From assembly GCA_942493325.1 (NCBI GenBank), contig OW818689.1:1612001-1676000 (forward strand): a stretch of 64,000 nucleotides of DNA, given 5' to 3'. The notes beneath the pieces were generated by a model that was not told the origin of the DNA, searched no databases, and saw only the letters and a program-made list of their open reading frames with translations. The position numbers were made by a program, and so were the translations under genes. Shown piece after piece: positions 50,203 to 58,470 of this stretch. Origin of the DNA: JAAFHB01 sp942493325. Lineage in GTDB: Bacteria; Bacteroidota; Bacteroidia; Bacteroidales; Prolixibacteraceae. Every line of letters begins with the position of its first letter. The first letter of the stretch is position 1.

Positions 50203-50772
50203 ATGGGAATAGATCCGCAACAATACCGGGAGTGGTACGGTGTACTGCCAGGCCGATCAAATGGACCGAGCATCACGGAACCAGAATTAATGGTCCAGTC
50301 AAAACCAGATATTGCCACGGCAGAAGAGCAAAATGAGGCAATTAATAAATGGGCATCGATGGTGCAGGTTTATATGAAAAGCGCTATTGCCGTTTTATCG
50401 CATGGGAAAGAGGGTACCGTCTCGAAGCCTGGCCGCTCAGAAAAGAAACTTGAGAACAGCCTCCGGACAAGGACAAAGCTGGAGTATGGAGCTATTACTT
50501 CGCTTACCTTTTTGTTTGAGCGTCATGGAGTATTCGTGCATAAAGGCGTAGGACGTGGTTATAAAATGCAGGGTGGTATGGTTATCCGGACAGCTAAAGT
50601 CGAGGATCCCGATACACGACAGATGCTTTCGCGTGATGACCGCCAACGTCCACGCGAATCATTCGAATGGTTCAACCCAATTATTCAGCAGACCCTTCCG
50701 GAACTTGCCAATAAGCTGGCCGAAATAAATGCCGATGCCGTGTTAAATTCCACGAGAATGATGATCAGGTAA
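50203..50772 (+). CDS. Tail completion protein (probable)
   Basis: 189 aa. Central basic region (VSKPGRSEKKLENSLRTRTK) and a helical end (TLPELANKLAEINADAVLNS). The last 35 codons are duplicated downstream of the inserted gene at 51760, encoding the same residues with only synonymous changes. A tail completion role is from order. Confidence 0.5.
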   Translation: MGIDPQQYREWYGVLPGRSNGPSITEPELMVQSKPDIATAEEQNEAINKWASMVQVYMKSAIAVLSHGKEGTVSKPGRSEKKLENSLRTRTKLEYGAITSLTFLFERHGVFVHKGVGRGYKMQGGMVIRTAKVEDPDTRQMLSRDDRQRPRESFEWFNPIIQQTLPELANKLAEINADAVLNSTRMMIR

Positions 50773-50797
50773 TTTTGATGTTATATTTAATAGATGT

Positions 50798-51745
50798 ATG
50801 TTTACCACCAAAATAAACTATCTTAACCTCATGTCCAAAAGAACACAGCTTCAGTTTAAATATGGAGGTGAAAATTTTATTGATATTAACACCCTCCTTA
50901 CTTCTCAATTCCACTTTATTACATCAATAAATGAGTTTCAAAGGGAGTTTTATCCGAACGCGAAGATTAAAATCCGGGTTGCACCTTACGATAAAGGATC
51001 ATTTATTGTAAATCTGTTTTTTGAAACAACTTGGATAAAGGATCTGTTCTCCAACTCGGCGATCGATATTTCAACAAAACTCATGGAACTACTGACTGCT
51101 TATCTAGTTTTAAAAGCACTTTTGAAAGGTGAGAAGGCTATATCAGAAACAAAATTGCAAGAAGGAAGGGTAATTGTAACCAATGCTGAAGGTCAATCCA
51201 TTGAGTTTGATGGAAAACTGATCGACTTCTATAAGTCGAACAGGAATATTCACGAGGCCACCAACAAAAATTTCGAACTGTTAGAAGAGGATGTTGATAT
51301 AGACGGGATATCAATCATGGACAAAGAACATGAAGTTGAAATTTTAAATATTCCAAGAGAGGATTTCAATGCATATGTCGGACCAAATTCATACTTTGAT
51401 AGGAAGAGCGACGAACAAACCTATTACAATCAAGTTCTATATATCAAGAAACCCAATCTCTTCCCCGAACCTAAGAAAGCATACAACTGGGGATTCATCT
51501 ATCGTGGAAGGGATATTACAGCAAAAATTTCGGACGAAGACTTTAGGGCACAAGTAAATGCAGGTCTTCGGGTTGGTCAGGGTGACCGGTTAATGGTTGA
51601 CCTGAAGATATTTTACCGATTCGACAAGCAGGTGATGACGTTTATTGAAACAAATAAGTTCGAGATTTTGAAAATCAATAGTGTTGAACCGCGGGTCGAA
51701 CATCCAACTATTGATTTCGAAGAATTTGATGAACCTGAAATATAA
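50798..51745 (+). CDS. Inserted moron protein, unknown
   Basis: 315 aa; the start could be 50798 or, with Met12, 50831. IKIRVAPYDKGSFIVNLFFE and a mid VIVTNAEGQSIEFDGKLIDF occur in a widely distributed family of unknown function found on mobile elements. It is bounded on both sides by copies of the 3' end of the preceding gene, which marks it as an insertion. The C-terminal beta-rich half is the most conserved-looking. Confidence 0.55.
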   Translation: MFTTKINYLNLMSKRTQLQFKYGGENFIDINTLLTSQFHFITSINEFQREFYPNAKIKIRVAPYDKGSFIVNLFFETTWIKDLFSNSAIDISTKLMELLTAYLVLKALLKGEKAISETKLQEGRVIVTNAEGQSIEFDGKLIDFYKSNRNIHEATNKNFELLEEDVDIDGISIMDKEHEVEILNIPREDFNAYVGPNSYFDRKSDEQTYYNQVLYIKKPNLFPEPKKAYNWGFIYRGRDITAKISDEDFRAQVNAGLRVGQGDRLMVDLKIFYRFDKQVMTFIETNKFEILKINSVEPRVEHPTIDFEEFDEPEI

Positions 51746-51759
51746 TCATCCATTAGTAA

Positions 51760-51864
51760 TGGTTTAATCCGATTATTCAGCAAACTCTTCCGGAACTGGC
51801 GAATAAACTTGCCGAAATAAATGCAGATGCCGTTCTAAATTCCACCCGGATGATGATCAGGTAG
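51760..51864 (+). pseudogene. Duplicated 3' end of the tail completion gene
   Basis: 105 bp aligned with 50668-50772. About 16 differences are all synonymous: the same 34 residues and stop are encoded. There is no start codon in frame; a TAA directly precedes it. It is the scar left when the moron gene came in through recombination with a related phage. Confidence 0.85.
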
Positions 51865-51909
51865 GTTTTTCTGTTAAGTTTGCCGAATAAACTTAAAATC
51901 AAAATTAAT

Positions 51910-52254
51910 ATGAAAAGATTTTCTATTCTATTATTACTTATTCTATCCATTTCGTCTTTATTTGCTCAGGAAAATGTCAAATATGTTTACTGCGAAATTC
52001 ACACTTATATCAAAGGAATGGGTGGCAAACAAGGAGCAATTATCGAATTTGGATCAAAAAGCGAATTGAAGAATGACAAAATTTATTTAGACGAAGCAGG
52101 ACAACCAATAAAATTTGATTCAGCTATAGATGCACTGAATTTCATGTCTAATAATGGTTGGGAGCTTGCTCATGCATATGTTATTGTGTCCCCAGTTACT
52201 TGTTATATTTTAAAGAAAAAAGGAATGATAATAACGGAGGAAACTAAACAATAA
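51910..52254 (+). CDS. Secreted small protein
   Basis: 114 aa from ATG 51910. Signal peptide MKRFSILLLLILSISSLFAQ with Ala-x-Ala-type cleavage before Glu-Asn. The mature part is a small alpha/beta domain (SAIDALNFMSNNGWELAHAY). Exported into the periplasm or outside; could change the host surface. It is a moron placed after the recombination scar. Confidence 0.6.
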   Translation: MKRFSILLLLILSISSLFAQENVKYVYCEIHTYIKGMGGKQGAIIEFGSKSELKNDKIYLDEAGQPIKFDSAIDALNFMSNNGWELAHAYVIVSPVTCYILKKKGMIITEETKQ

Positions 52255-52270
52255 ATCGAAATAATTTTAA

Positions 52271-52503
52271 AACAGAAAACCCCGGTCATTTGACGGGGTT
52301 TTCTGTTTTAAGGCGGGGGGGGATTCCCTTCTTGAACTTTTTTAGAAACGGGAATTCCCGTTTCTAACTTCAATTTACAACTGTGGTGCTGAGCCCCACA
52401 GTTCAAGTGGAGAATTCTCCCCTTGAACTTCATTTTCAGTTGTGGGGCTCAGCACCACAACTGAAAACAGAAAACCCCGATCATTCGCCGGGGTTTTCTG
52501 TTT
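52271..52503. repeat. Nested palindrome cluster
   Basis: Two near-identical 33-bp hairpins (52273-52305 and 52468-52500, CAGAAAACCCCGG/CGGGGTTTTCTG) flank a 22-bp perfect palindrome AGAAACGGGAATTCCCGTTTCT (52344-52365) and a pair of long inverted arms (52379-52403 with 52437-52463) built from CTGTGGTGCTGAGCCCCACAG and its complement. The last hairpin overlaps the end of the RHH gene. Confidence 0.7.
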
Positions 52504-52645
52504 CTTGATCTTTTATTTCATCCAGATACTTGATTAGCACTGTTTCGATAAAATTGCTCGTTGGTCGGTTTTCTTTTTTTGCTTGCGCTCTTATCTTTTC
52601 CAAAACCTCCTTGTCGAGCTTTAAGCTAGTTGCTTCTTTAACCAT
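52481..52645 (-). CDS. Ribbon-helix-helix transcription regulator
   Basis: 54 aa: EATSLKLDKEVLEKIRAQAK then ENRPTSNFIETVLIKYLDE is a CopG/Arc type ribbon-helix-helix. It would bind DNA as a dimer. It is divergent from the KilA-N gene with shared repeats between them, so it probably regulates that promoter and itself. Its 3' end lies inside the palindrome cluster. Confidence 0.7.
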   Translation of the reverse strand: MVKEATSLKLDKEVLEKIRAQAKKENRPTSNFIETVLIKYLDEIKDQETENPGE

Positions 52646-52746
52646 ATTTTGTATTTTTTAGTATTAATAAGTATTGCAAAGATAATACATTGAAATCGTT
52701 TTAAAAAAATATTTCATTGTATTACCAAAATATTTTAATAAAATAC
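52646..52746. promoter_or_regulatory. RHH/KilA-N intergenic operator repeats
   Basis: AATACATTGAAAT and ATTTCATTGTATT form a 13-bp inverted repeat with one mismatch near 52685-52725. Further GTATT/AATAC copies lie around it. These fit RHH binding sites. Confidence 0.55.
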
Positions 52747-52777
52747 TTTGTAATATCATAGAATACTTTTATATTTG
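52747..52777 (+). promoter_or_regulatory. Host-type promoter of kilA-N
   Basis: TTTG at 52747-52750, 19-bp spacer, TATATTTG at 52770-52777. This is a canonical Bacteroidetes promoter and lacks the phage TGTCCTTT box, so this moron can be expressed from the prophage. Confidence 0.7.
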
Positions 52778-52804
52778 TACCATTATTAATTAATACTTCA
52801 TTGT

Positions 52805-53374
52805 ATGAATATTCAGAAATTTAAATTTGGTGATGTTGAGATCGAGTTTGATCTCCGTCAAGGTAAAAACATGATGGTAAATGCTACCGAAATGGCAAAT
52901 GTATTTGGTAGAGAAATGAAAGATTTCAATAAGCTTGATAGTACAAAAAAGTTTATTGAAACATGTCTGATTAGTGACAATTCCTCACTTATTGGATTGA
53001 CAAAAAAGGAGGATTTAATCATTTCAAAGCAAAATTCAGGTACTTGGATGCATAGAATTTTAGCATTAAAATTTGCAGCCTGGTTAAGTCCTGAATTTGA
53101 AGTTTGGGTTTATTCAACAATTGACCAACTACTCTATCATTTTGCAAATGAAATTCAAGATTCGATAAGTGAAACCGTAATGCTACAAGCCCAACACGAT
53201 GATCTAAAAAATAAGCTTGCAAAACGAGATCCTGATTTTATGGAGTACATCACGATTGAGCAAAAGATGATTAATGCGCGTAGCCGTCGCAGTAATGCAA
53301 CAAAGAACAAATTTCGGGAGACAATGGACGATTTGTTCTCGCGCAAAAGAAATGAAACCGATAAATCTGAATAA
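52805..53374 (+). CDS. KilA-N domain protein
   Basis: 189 aa. VNATEMANVFGREMKDFNKL, SGTWMHRILALKFAAWLSPEFEVWVYSTI is the KilA-N DNA-binding domain. The C-terminus is helical and basic (NARSRRSNATKNKFRETM). KilA-N proteins are phage regulators or host-takeover proteins. Here an RHH repressor gene divergent to it controls it. Confidence 0.75.
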   Translation: MNIQKFKFGDVEIEFDLRQGKNMMVNATEMANVFGREMKDFNKLDSTKKFIETCLISDNSSLIGLTKKEDLIISKQNSGTWMHRILALKFAAWLSPEFEVWVYSTIDQLLYHFANEIQDSISETVMLQAQHDDLKNKLAKRDPDFMEYITIEQKMINARSRRSNATKNKFRETMDDLFSRKRNETDKSE

Positions 53375-53387
53375 AAGTTAATTAAAA

Positions 53388-53420
53388 CCCCCCGGAAGTG
53401 CGACTAACACTAACCGGGGG
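53388..53420 (+). promoter_or_regulatory. Conserved leader hairpin, copy 1
   Basis: CCCCCGGAAGTG...CACTAACCGGGGG with nested AGTG/CACT stem and loop CGACTAA; then CAAGT and ACATTACAAAA before the ATG. The same hairpin and spacing recur at 54001. Confidence 0.65.
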
Positions 53421-53464
53421 CAAGTTTAAATTTTCACTTATAAAAATTAAAACATTACAAAATT

Positions 53465-53947
53465 ATGGAAAAAATTAGAATTAGAACAGCAGGTACACTA
53501 CAATTGGATGCATGGAGGAACGATACAATACAGTTTATTGTTCTGGAAGATTTGCTCAAAGCAATGAAGATTGAGTATATCGAAGGTTTGATTGATAATA
53601 TCAAACAAGATCTGCACTGGTATGCAAGCATTAAACAATTGAATATCCCCAATGTTGGAACCAGGGATGCTATTCAGATTACACATGCACTTGGTTTAAT
53701 TTATTGGTTACCTGACACAATAGTCGAATTAATTTTAAAGCGCGAAGTTTATAGTATTCTTGCCCTTCATCTTGAATTCCACTTGGAACTATTTAATTGG
53801 AAGTACGATATGCTTGAGAATTATGCTGAAAAGATGGATATGGCATACTATGAAATGGAGAAAGCAAATAATATTATTATAAAGAACCAGGTTTTAATTA
53901 TCGACGTATTATCCAGTAACCTAAAAAAATATATTCATAATTATTAG
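53465..53947 (+). CDS. Hypothetical moron protein
   Basis: 160 aa, helical, rich in Tyr/Leu (LEDLLKAMKIEYIEGLIDNI, YDMLENYAEKMDMAYYEMEK). No membrane segment, no motif. Preceded by the conserved hairpin leader and separate from the tail genes. Probably a lysogenic conversion gene. Confidence 0.5.
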   Translation: MEKIRIRTAGTLQLDAWRNDTIQFIVLEDLLKAMKIEYIEGLIDNIKQDLHWYASIKQLNIPNVGTRDAIQITHALGLIYWLPDTIVELILKREVYSILALHLEFHLELFNWKYDMLENYAEKMDMAYYEMEKANNIIIKNQVLIIDVLSSNLKKYIHNY

Positions 53948-54000
53948 ATTCAACCGTGATAAAAATGACCATGGTTTAAGCTGATGGATCGAATCAAAAA

Positions 54001-54032
54001 CCCCCGGCAGTGCAACCAACACTAACCGGGGG
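54001..54032 (+). promoter_or_regulatory. Conserved leader hairpin, copy 2
   Basis: CCCCCGGCAGTG CAACCAA CACTAACCGGGGG, then CAAGT and ACATTACAAAA before the next ATG, as at 53388. Base changes between copies fall mainly in the loop. Confidence 0.65.
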
Positions 54033-54068
54033 CAAGTAAAAAAACTTTTTAATTAACATTACAAAAAT

Positions 54069-54326
54069 ATGAAAAATACGGAAACGAAACATCACATCGA
54101 AATTGAAGGAGTTATCCTTACCGAGGATGCACTCAGCGAACTTAGAGCAATGCAAGCAAACGATAATGATTTTCTAAACTGCACACGAGAAAGTGTTGCC
54201 GATGTTGTTTGTTTTCTTGCAAAATGTATGGATTGCATGGAAAAGACAGATAATGAAGAAATAACCACGCTAATGGCCACATTAAGTCGTCTTCGTACCT
54301 ACCTAAATAGATTCAGAAAACCATAA
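54069..54326 (+). CDS. Small moron protein
   Basis: 85 aa, acidic and helical (VILTEDALSELRAMQANDND). Behind the second copy of the hairpin leader. Four scattered Cys. Function unknown. Confidence 0.5.
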   Translation: MKNTETKHHIEIEGVILTEDALSELRAMQANDNDFLNCTRESVADVVCFLAKCMDCMEKTDNEEITTLMATLSRLRTYLNRFRKP

Positions 54327-54340
54327 AATCTAATACTGCT

Positions 54341-54595
54341 ATGAGCGAAAACGAAGAAAAACAGCCAGAACCATCATTTTCCGAAAAGCTTTTTGATGCA
54401 ATGATGGATTTTTATGTTCCTGCCGAAAACCCCGAATCCGCAGATGAAATGAAAAGTACCCAGGAGTTAATTGAAGAAATGGACCAGATGCAAAGCGATA
54501 TTTCAACCGATGTAATCAATTCCCTGATGGTAGCCCACGGTTTTAAACTCCATTATACCGGGTCCGGATACGCATGGCTTCTAAAGGTCAGGTGA
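54341..54595 (+). CDS. Small protein before the tape measure
   Basis: 84 aa, strongly acidic in the middle (TQELIEEMDQMQSDISTDVI). It follows the 85-aa gene by 14 bp. Its location is that of a tail assembly chaperone, but it belongs to the host-type leader transcript. Ambiguous role. Confidence 0.45.
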   Translation: MSENEEKQPEPSFSEKLFDAMMDFYVPAENPESADEMKSTQELIEEMDQMQSDISTDVINSLMVAHGFKLHYTGSGYAWLLKVR

Positions 54596-54596
54596 G

Positions 54597-54675
54597 AATT
54601 ACGAATATTTAATTACGAATTACGAATTCTGAAAACTCACTTGATTCGTAATTCGTAATTCCCTGATTCGTAATT
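54597..54675. repeat. Inverted AATTACGAAT repeats
   Basis: AATTACGAATTACGAAT (54611-54627) and ATTCGTAATTCGTAATT (54644-54660) form a 17-bp stem, with further 10-bp units at 54597 and 54666. It separates the moron unit from the tape measure promoter and may stop transcription. Such repeats also occur in Bacteroidetes intergenic regions. Confidence 0.6.
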
Positions 54676-54687
54676 GCCTTAAAAATA

Positions 54688-54723
54688 TGTCCTTTCCATC
54701 CCTCGTCCTCCGGTCTACCTTAG
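54688..54723 (+). promoter_or_regulatory. Phage late promoter of the tape measure operon
   Basis: TGTCCTTT at 54688-54695, 20 bp, TACCTTAG at 54716-54723 (one mismatch). Start codon 16 bp downstream, so the leader is short. Confidence 0.75.
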
Positions 54724-54738
54724 CCAAAAATCAGAAAA

Positions 54739-57700
54739 ATGGCAGCAAGTTACGACCGGAGGATCAATCTCTATATTAATGGTGACCAGGTTAAGAATGA
54801 CGTGAAAAGCATTCGTGCTGAAATGTCGAAGCTCGTTAACGAACAGGCACTAATGACGATCGGAAGCCAGGAGTATCTTGCGCACGCATCGAAAATTAAG
54901 CAACTGAAAGGCATCATGGCCGATCACAACAAGGATATTGCTGCAGTCTCGAAATCGTGGAGCATGCAGGGAATGGCCGATGGATTCAACAAATATTTTG
55001 GATTAATTACTGCCTTTGTAGCATCCTTTACCGGGGTGGTTCTTGGTGTGAAGTCAATCGTCAAATCGTTCAACGACTTCGAAGAACGCGTGGATAACCT
55101 GTCAGCGCTTACCGGACTGGCCGGATCGTCGCTCGACTGGTTGACACAGAAAGCAAAAGACCTGAGTACCGCGACACTCGAAGGAGGAATCCGGGTAACG
55201 CAGGGTGCACAGCAAATTATTGACGCATTCACAAAAACGGGATCCGCACGTCCCGAATTGCTAAAAAATAAGGAAGCGCTGGTGGCCGTCACCGAAGAAG
55301 CGATTATCCTCGCATCCGCAGCAAAAATAGAATTACAACCTGCCATCGAATCGCTCACGATGGTAATGAATCAATACAATGTTCCGGCAAGCGAAGCCCG
55401 GCGAATTATTAACGCCATTGCCGCAGGTTCAAAAGAAGGTGCAGGTGAAATACCCTATATCACTGCTGCATTCGAAAAAGCCGGAACCGTGGCCGCTGAT
55501 GCGAATATTCCGATTGAATCGCTGATTGCAACCATCGAAACCCTGGCACCGCGAATCTCCCAGCCCGAAATTGCCGGTCGTACGCTTAAAGGAATATTGC
55601 TCGATCTTCAGACCGGCGCCAACGACACCAATCCTGCTATCGTCGGGTTAACAACGGCATTTGATAATTTGGCAAAAAAGAACCTGACTGTTACTCAGCT
55701 TACAAAATTATTTGGCGTTGAAAATGTAACTACGGCAAAAATTCTGATCAGCAATGTTGAAGAATTAAAGAAGTACGAAAAAGCAGTTACCGGAACCAAT
55801 GTCGCAATCGAACAGGCCGCTATAAATACCGATAATAATAATGCCCGGCTCGCGCAGGCAAAAAACAGGATCAATATTCTGTCGATCGAACTCGGAGAGA
55901 AACTTGCACCCGTGATGTCCGGACTTACAGGATACTTCGGAAAAATGTTGTCGATGACAATAACACTCGTTAATTTCTTTGTGAAGTATTCTGCAGTAAT
56001 AATAACGGTTACAGCAGCTGTTGTTGCCTATACGGTCGCGGAAAAATTACATTGGTTGTGGACCTATCGTGCTGCAAAAGGAACACTATTCCACACCATT
56101 GCAGTAAAGGCGCAAACACTTGCTTTTCATGCTCAATTTGCAGCCATATCCTTATATAATGCTGTAATAGCATTAATGACTGGTAAATTAAGAGTGGCAA
56201 CAATGCAATTTCGGGCTTTTTCTGCAGCATTAGCTGCTAATCCGATCGGGTTAGTAGTTGGATTGCTGGTTGCTATCGGAACCGCCATGTATTTTTACAC
56301 GCAAAAAATGACCGCAGCCCAGATCGCACAGAAAACCTTCAATGATGTTATTCTCGAAGCTCAGAAAAACATTGTCGAAGAGAAGGTGAAACTTGGGATG
56401 CTGCTTGATATTGCCCGAAATGAAAAGATCTCGAAAGACGAGCGACTAATGGCGATCAGGCAATTAAATGCCATCTCTCCTAAATATCTTGGCAATCTTA
56501 CGCTCGAAACAATTGGCACCGATAAAGCAAAAAGATCAATCGATGAATACACAGATTCCCTTTTGCAAAAAGCAAAGGTTGTAGCTGCTGAACAGAAGTT
56601 GGTGGAAATCGAAAAACAACGACTAGATGATCTGGCAACAGGAGCGGACAAGAAGGTTACTTTTTGGCAACGAGTCGGGGTTGCAATCAAATCGAATAGT
56701 AACTCAGTGGGTCTGGCATCCGAGATGGAAGCTAAAGGGGCAGAAAATGCAACCAAGGCAAATGAAACTTATCTTGCATCCATAAAAGCAGTAAAAGACA
56801 TTCTTAATTCGGATCAGGAATCCGTATTAACGAGTGGAGGGGGAAATGGTAATGATATTACAGCAGCACAGGATCTGATTAAATTGAAAGAGCAGGATCT
56901 TGAAGCGGCCAAATTATTACCGGGTACCACGGCCGCCGAAATCACATTACGCAATAAAAAGGTAGAATCGATACAGAAAGAAATCAATGCACTCACGGAA
57001 CTGGGTACCACCAAACAAGGCAAGGAAGCTAAGAAAACCGAGAAGGACGATAATAAAACCAAACTCGAAGCGCTTGAAGCATCGCATAAAAACGAGATGT
57101 CCGCGATAAATAAACGGCATCTCGATGGGAAAATATCGGAGGATCAGTACAACGGAGAATTGCTTACGCAGGAATTTGCATTCCTGCAGGCAAAGATGAA
57201 TCTCTATAAAGTTGGGAGCAAGGAATACGAAGAGGCCTCGGCTGCATTTACCGAAAAACAGGTAAAAGCAGAAAAAGAGGTGAAAGATTTGCTCCTGAAA
57301 GCTCAGGAAGAGTTATCGAATGCTAAAATAGACAACCTGAAAGATGGGATTGAAAAAGAAAAAGCACTGGAGGAGCAGCGATGGAAGGATGAACTCGACG
57401 GATTAAAAAAACAGTTACTTGACAAGCAAAATTTATCTAAGGATGAATTGGCTTATAATGATACGATTAATCAGTTAATCACCGAAAAAACAGCGGCGCA
57501 TGTTAAAACCGAAAATGATTTGATTTTGGCGGGACAACTGCAAAAACAAATGGATAAGGCGCTGATCGACGAGGCAAATGCAGCATCGGACGAGGAAAGG
57601 TGGATTGCAGAAACAGAACTTGCACAGGCACGATATCAGGAAGAACTTTCTGATGCGGATGGCAATGCGGTATTAATTGCCCAGGCTGAAAGGAATTTAT

Positions 57701-58470
57701 CTGATACCTTAATTGGTATAAAGCGTGACGAACTCGATAAAAAGCAAGCAATTAGCGATGCTATTTTTGGAACAGCAAACGATTTATTTGGTTCGCTATC
57801 TGAGCTGGTTGGAAAAGAAACAGCATTGGGCAAAGCGTTATTCCTTTTCCAGCAAGCTAGTGCTGTCGGACAAATAATTATGAATACTGCAATCGCAAAC
57901 TCCAAAGTAATGTTAGCCTATCCAGGTCCTTTGGCTATACCTTGGATTGCATTAAATGTTGCTTCTGCGGCTGCAGGGATTGCAAATGTTGTTGCACAAA
58001 CAATAGGGTCATTTAATGGTGGAGGTAAAAAATCAAAAGGATTTTCTTCCGGAGGATACACGGGTGATGGTGGCAAATACGAACCTGCCGGTATCGTGCA
58101 TAAAGGGGAATACGTGGTTTCGAAGGATGATTTAGGTAACATAGGAGGCATACAGCCACTGGAGGCGCTTATCAAAATGGCTCGTCGCAATAATGGTAAT
58201 TCCCGCGTGGAGCTAAACCCCATGGTTGAAAATATAAACCGTTCCGGATCCTTCGCATCGGGTGGCTACGCTTCGCCTGGCACATCAGGAAATGGCAATT
58301 CACAATCTCTATCCTTTTCCCGTGATCCCGAACTTACTGCAATGATCCGGAAGTTAAGCACTCAGCTCGATAACCCGATACAGGCAAAGGTGGCCGGTTA
58401 CGGTGGTGAGGGATCTGTGGCCGATGCGATTACCAAAATATATAACCTTGCAAAATCGGTCGATCTATGA
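54739..58470 (+). CDS. Tape measure protein
   Basis: 1243 aa. Long coiled-coil start, several hydrophobic segments (LITAFVASFTGVVLGVKSIV, VIITVTAAVVAYTVAEKLHW, NPIGLVVGLLVAIGTAMYFY), a Lys/Glu-rich coiled coil (about 700-950) and a C-terminal part with AVGQIIMNTAIANSKVML and GYTGDGGKYEPAGIVHKGEY, the typical end motif of phage tape measure proteins. It fixes tail length; at roughly 0.15 nm per residue this suggests a tail near 180-190 nm. Confidence 0.88.
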   Translation: MAASYDRRINLYINGDQVKNDVKSIRAEMSKLVNEQALMTIGSQEYLAHASKIKQLKGIMADHNKDIAAVSKSWSMQGMADGFNKYFGLITAFVASFTGVVLGVKSIVKSFNDFEERVDNLSALTGLAGSSLDWLTQKAKDLSTATLEGGIRVTQGAQQIIDAFTKTGSARPELLKNKEALVAVTEEAIILASAAKIELQPAIESLTMVMNQYNVPASEARRIINAIAAGSKEGAGEIPYITAAFEKAGTVAADANIPIESLIATIETLAPRISQPEIAGRTLKGILLDLQTGANDTNPAIVGLTTAFDNLAKKNLTVTQLTKLFGVENVTTAKILISNVEELKKYEKAVTGTNVAIEQAAINTDNNNARLAQAKNRINILSIELGEKLAPVMSGLTGYFGKMLSMTITLVNFFVKYSAVIITVTAAVVAYTVAEKLHWLWTYRAAKGTLFHTIAVKAQTLAFHAQFAAISLYNAVIALMTGKLRVATMQFRAFSAALAANPIGLVVGLLVAIGTAMYFYTQKMTAAQIAQKTFNDVILEAQKNIVEEKVKLGMLLDIARNEKISKDERLMAIRQLNAISPKYLGNLTLETIGTDKAKRSIDEYTDSLLQKAKVVAAEQKLVEIEKQRLDDLATGADKKVTFWQRVGVAIKSNSNSVGLASEMEAKGAENATKANETYLASIKAVKDILNSDQESVLTSGGGNGNDITAAQDLIKLKEQDLEAAKLLPGTTAAEITLRNKKVESIQKEINALTELGTTKQGKEAKKTEKDDNKTKLEALEASHKNEMSAINKRHLDGKISEDQYNGELLTQEFAFLQAKMNLYKVGSKEYEEASAAFTEKQVKAEKEVKDLLLKAQEELSNAKIDNLKDGIEKEKALEEQRWKDELDGLKKQLLDKQNLSKDELAYNDTINQLITEKTAAHVKTENDLILAGQLQKQMDKALIDEANAASDEERWIAETELAQARYQEELSDADGNAVLIAQAERNLSDTLIGIKRDELDKKQAISDAIFGTANDLFGSLSELVGKETALGKALFLFQQASAVGQIIMNTAIANSKVMLAYPGPLAIPWIALNVASAAAGIANVVAQTIGSFNGGGKKSKGFSSGGYTGDGGKYEPAGIVHKGEYVVSKDDLGNIGGIQPLEALIKMARRNNGNSRVELNPMVENINRSGSFASGGYASPGTSGNGNSQSLSFSRDPELTAMIRKLSTQLDNPIQAKVAGYGGEGSVADAITKIYNLAKSVDL

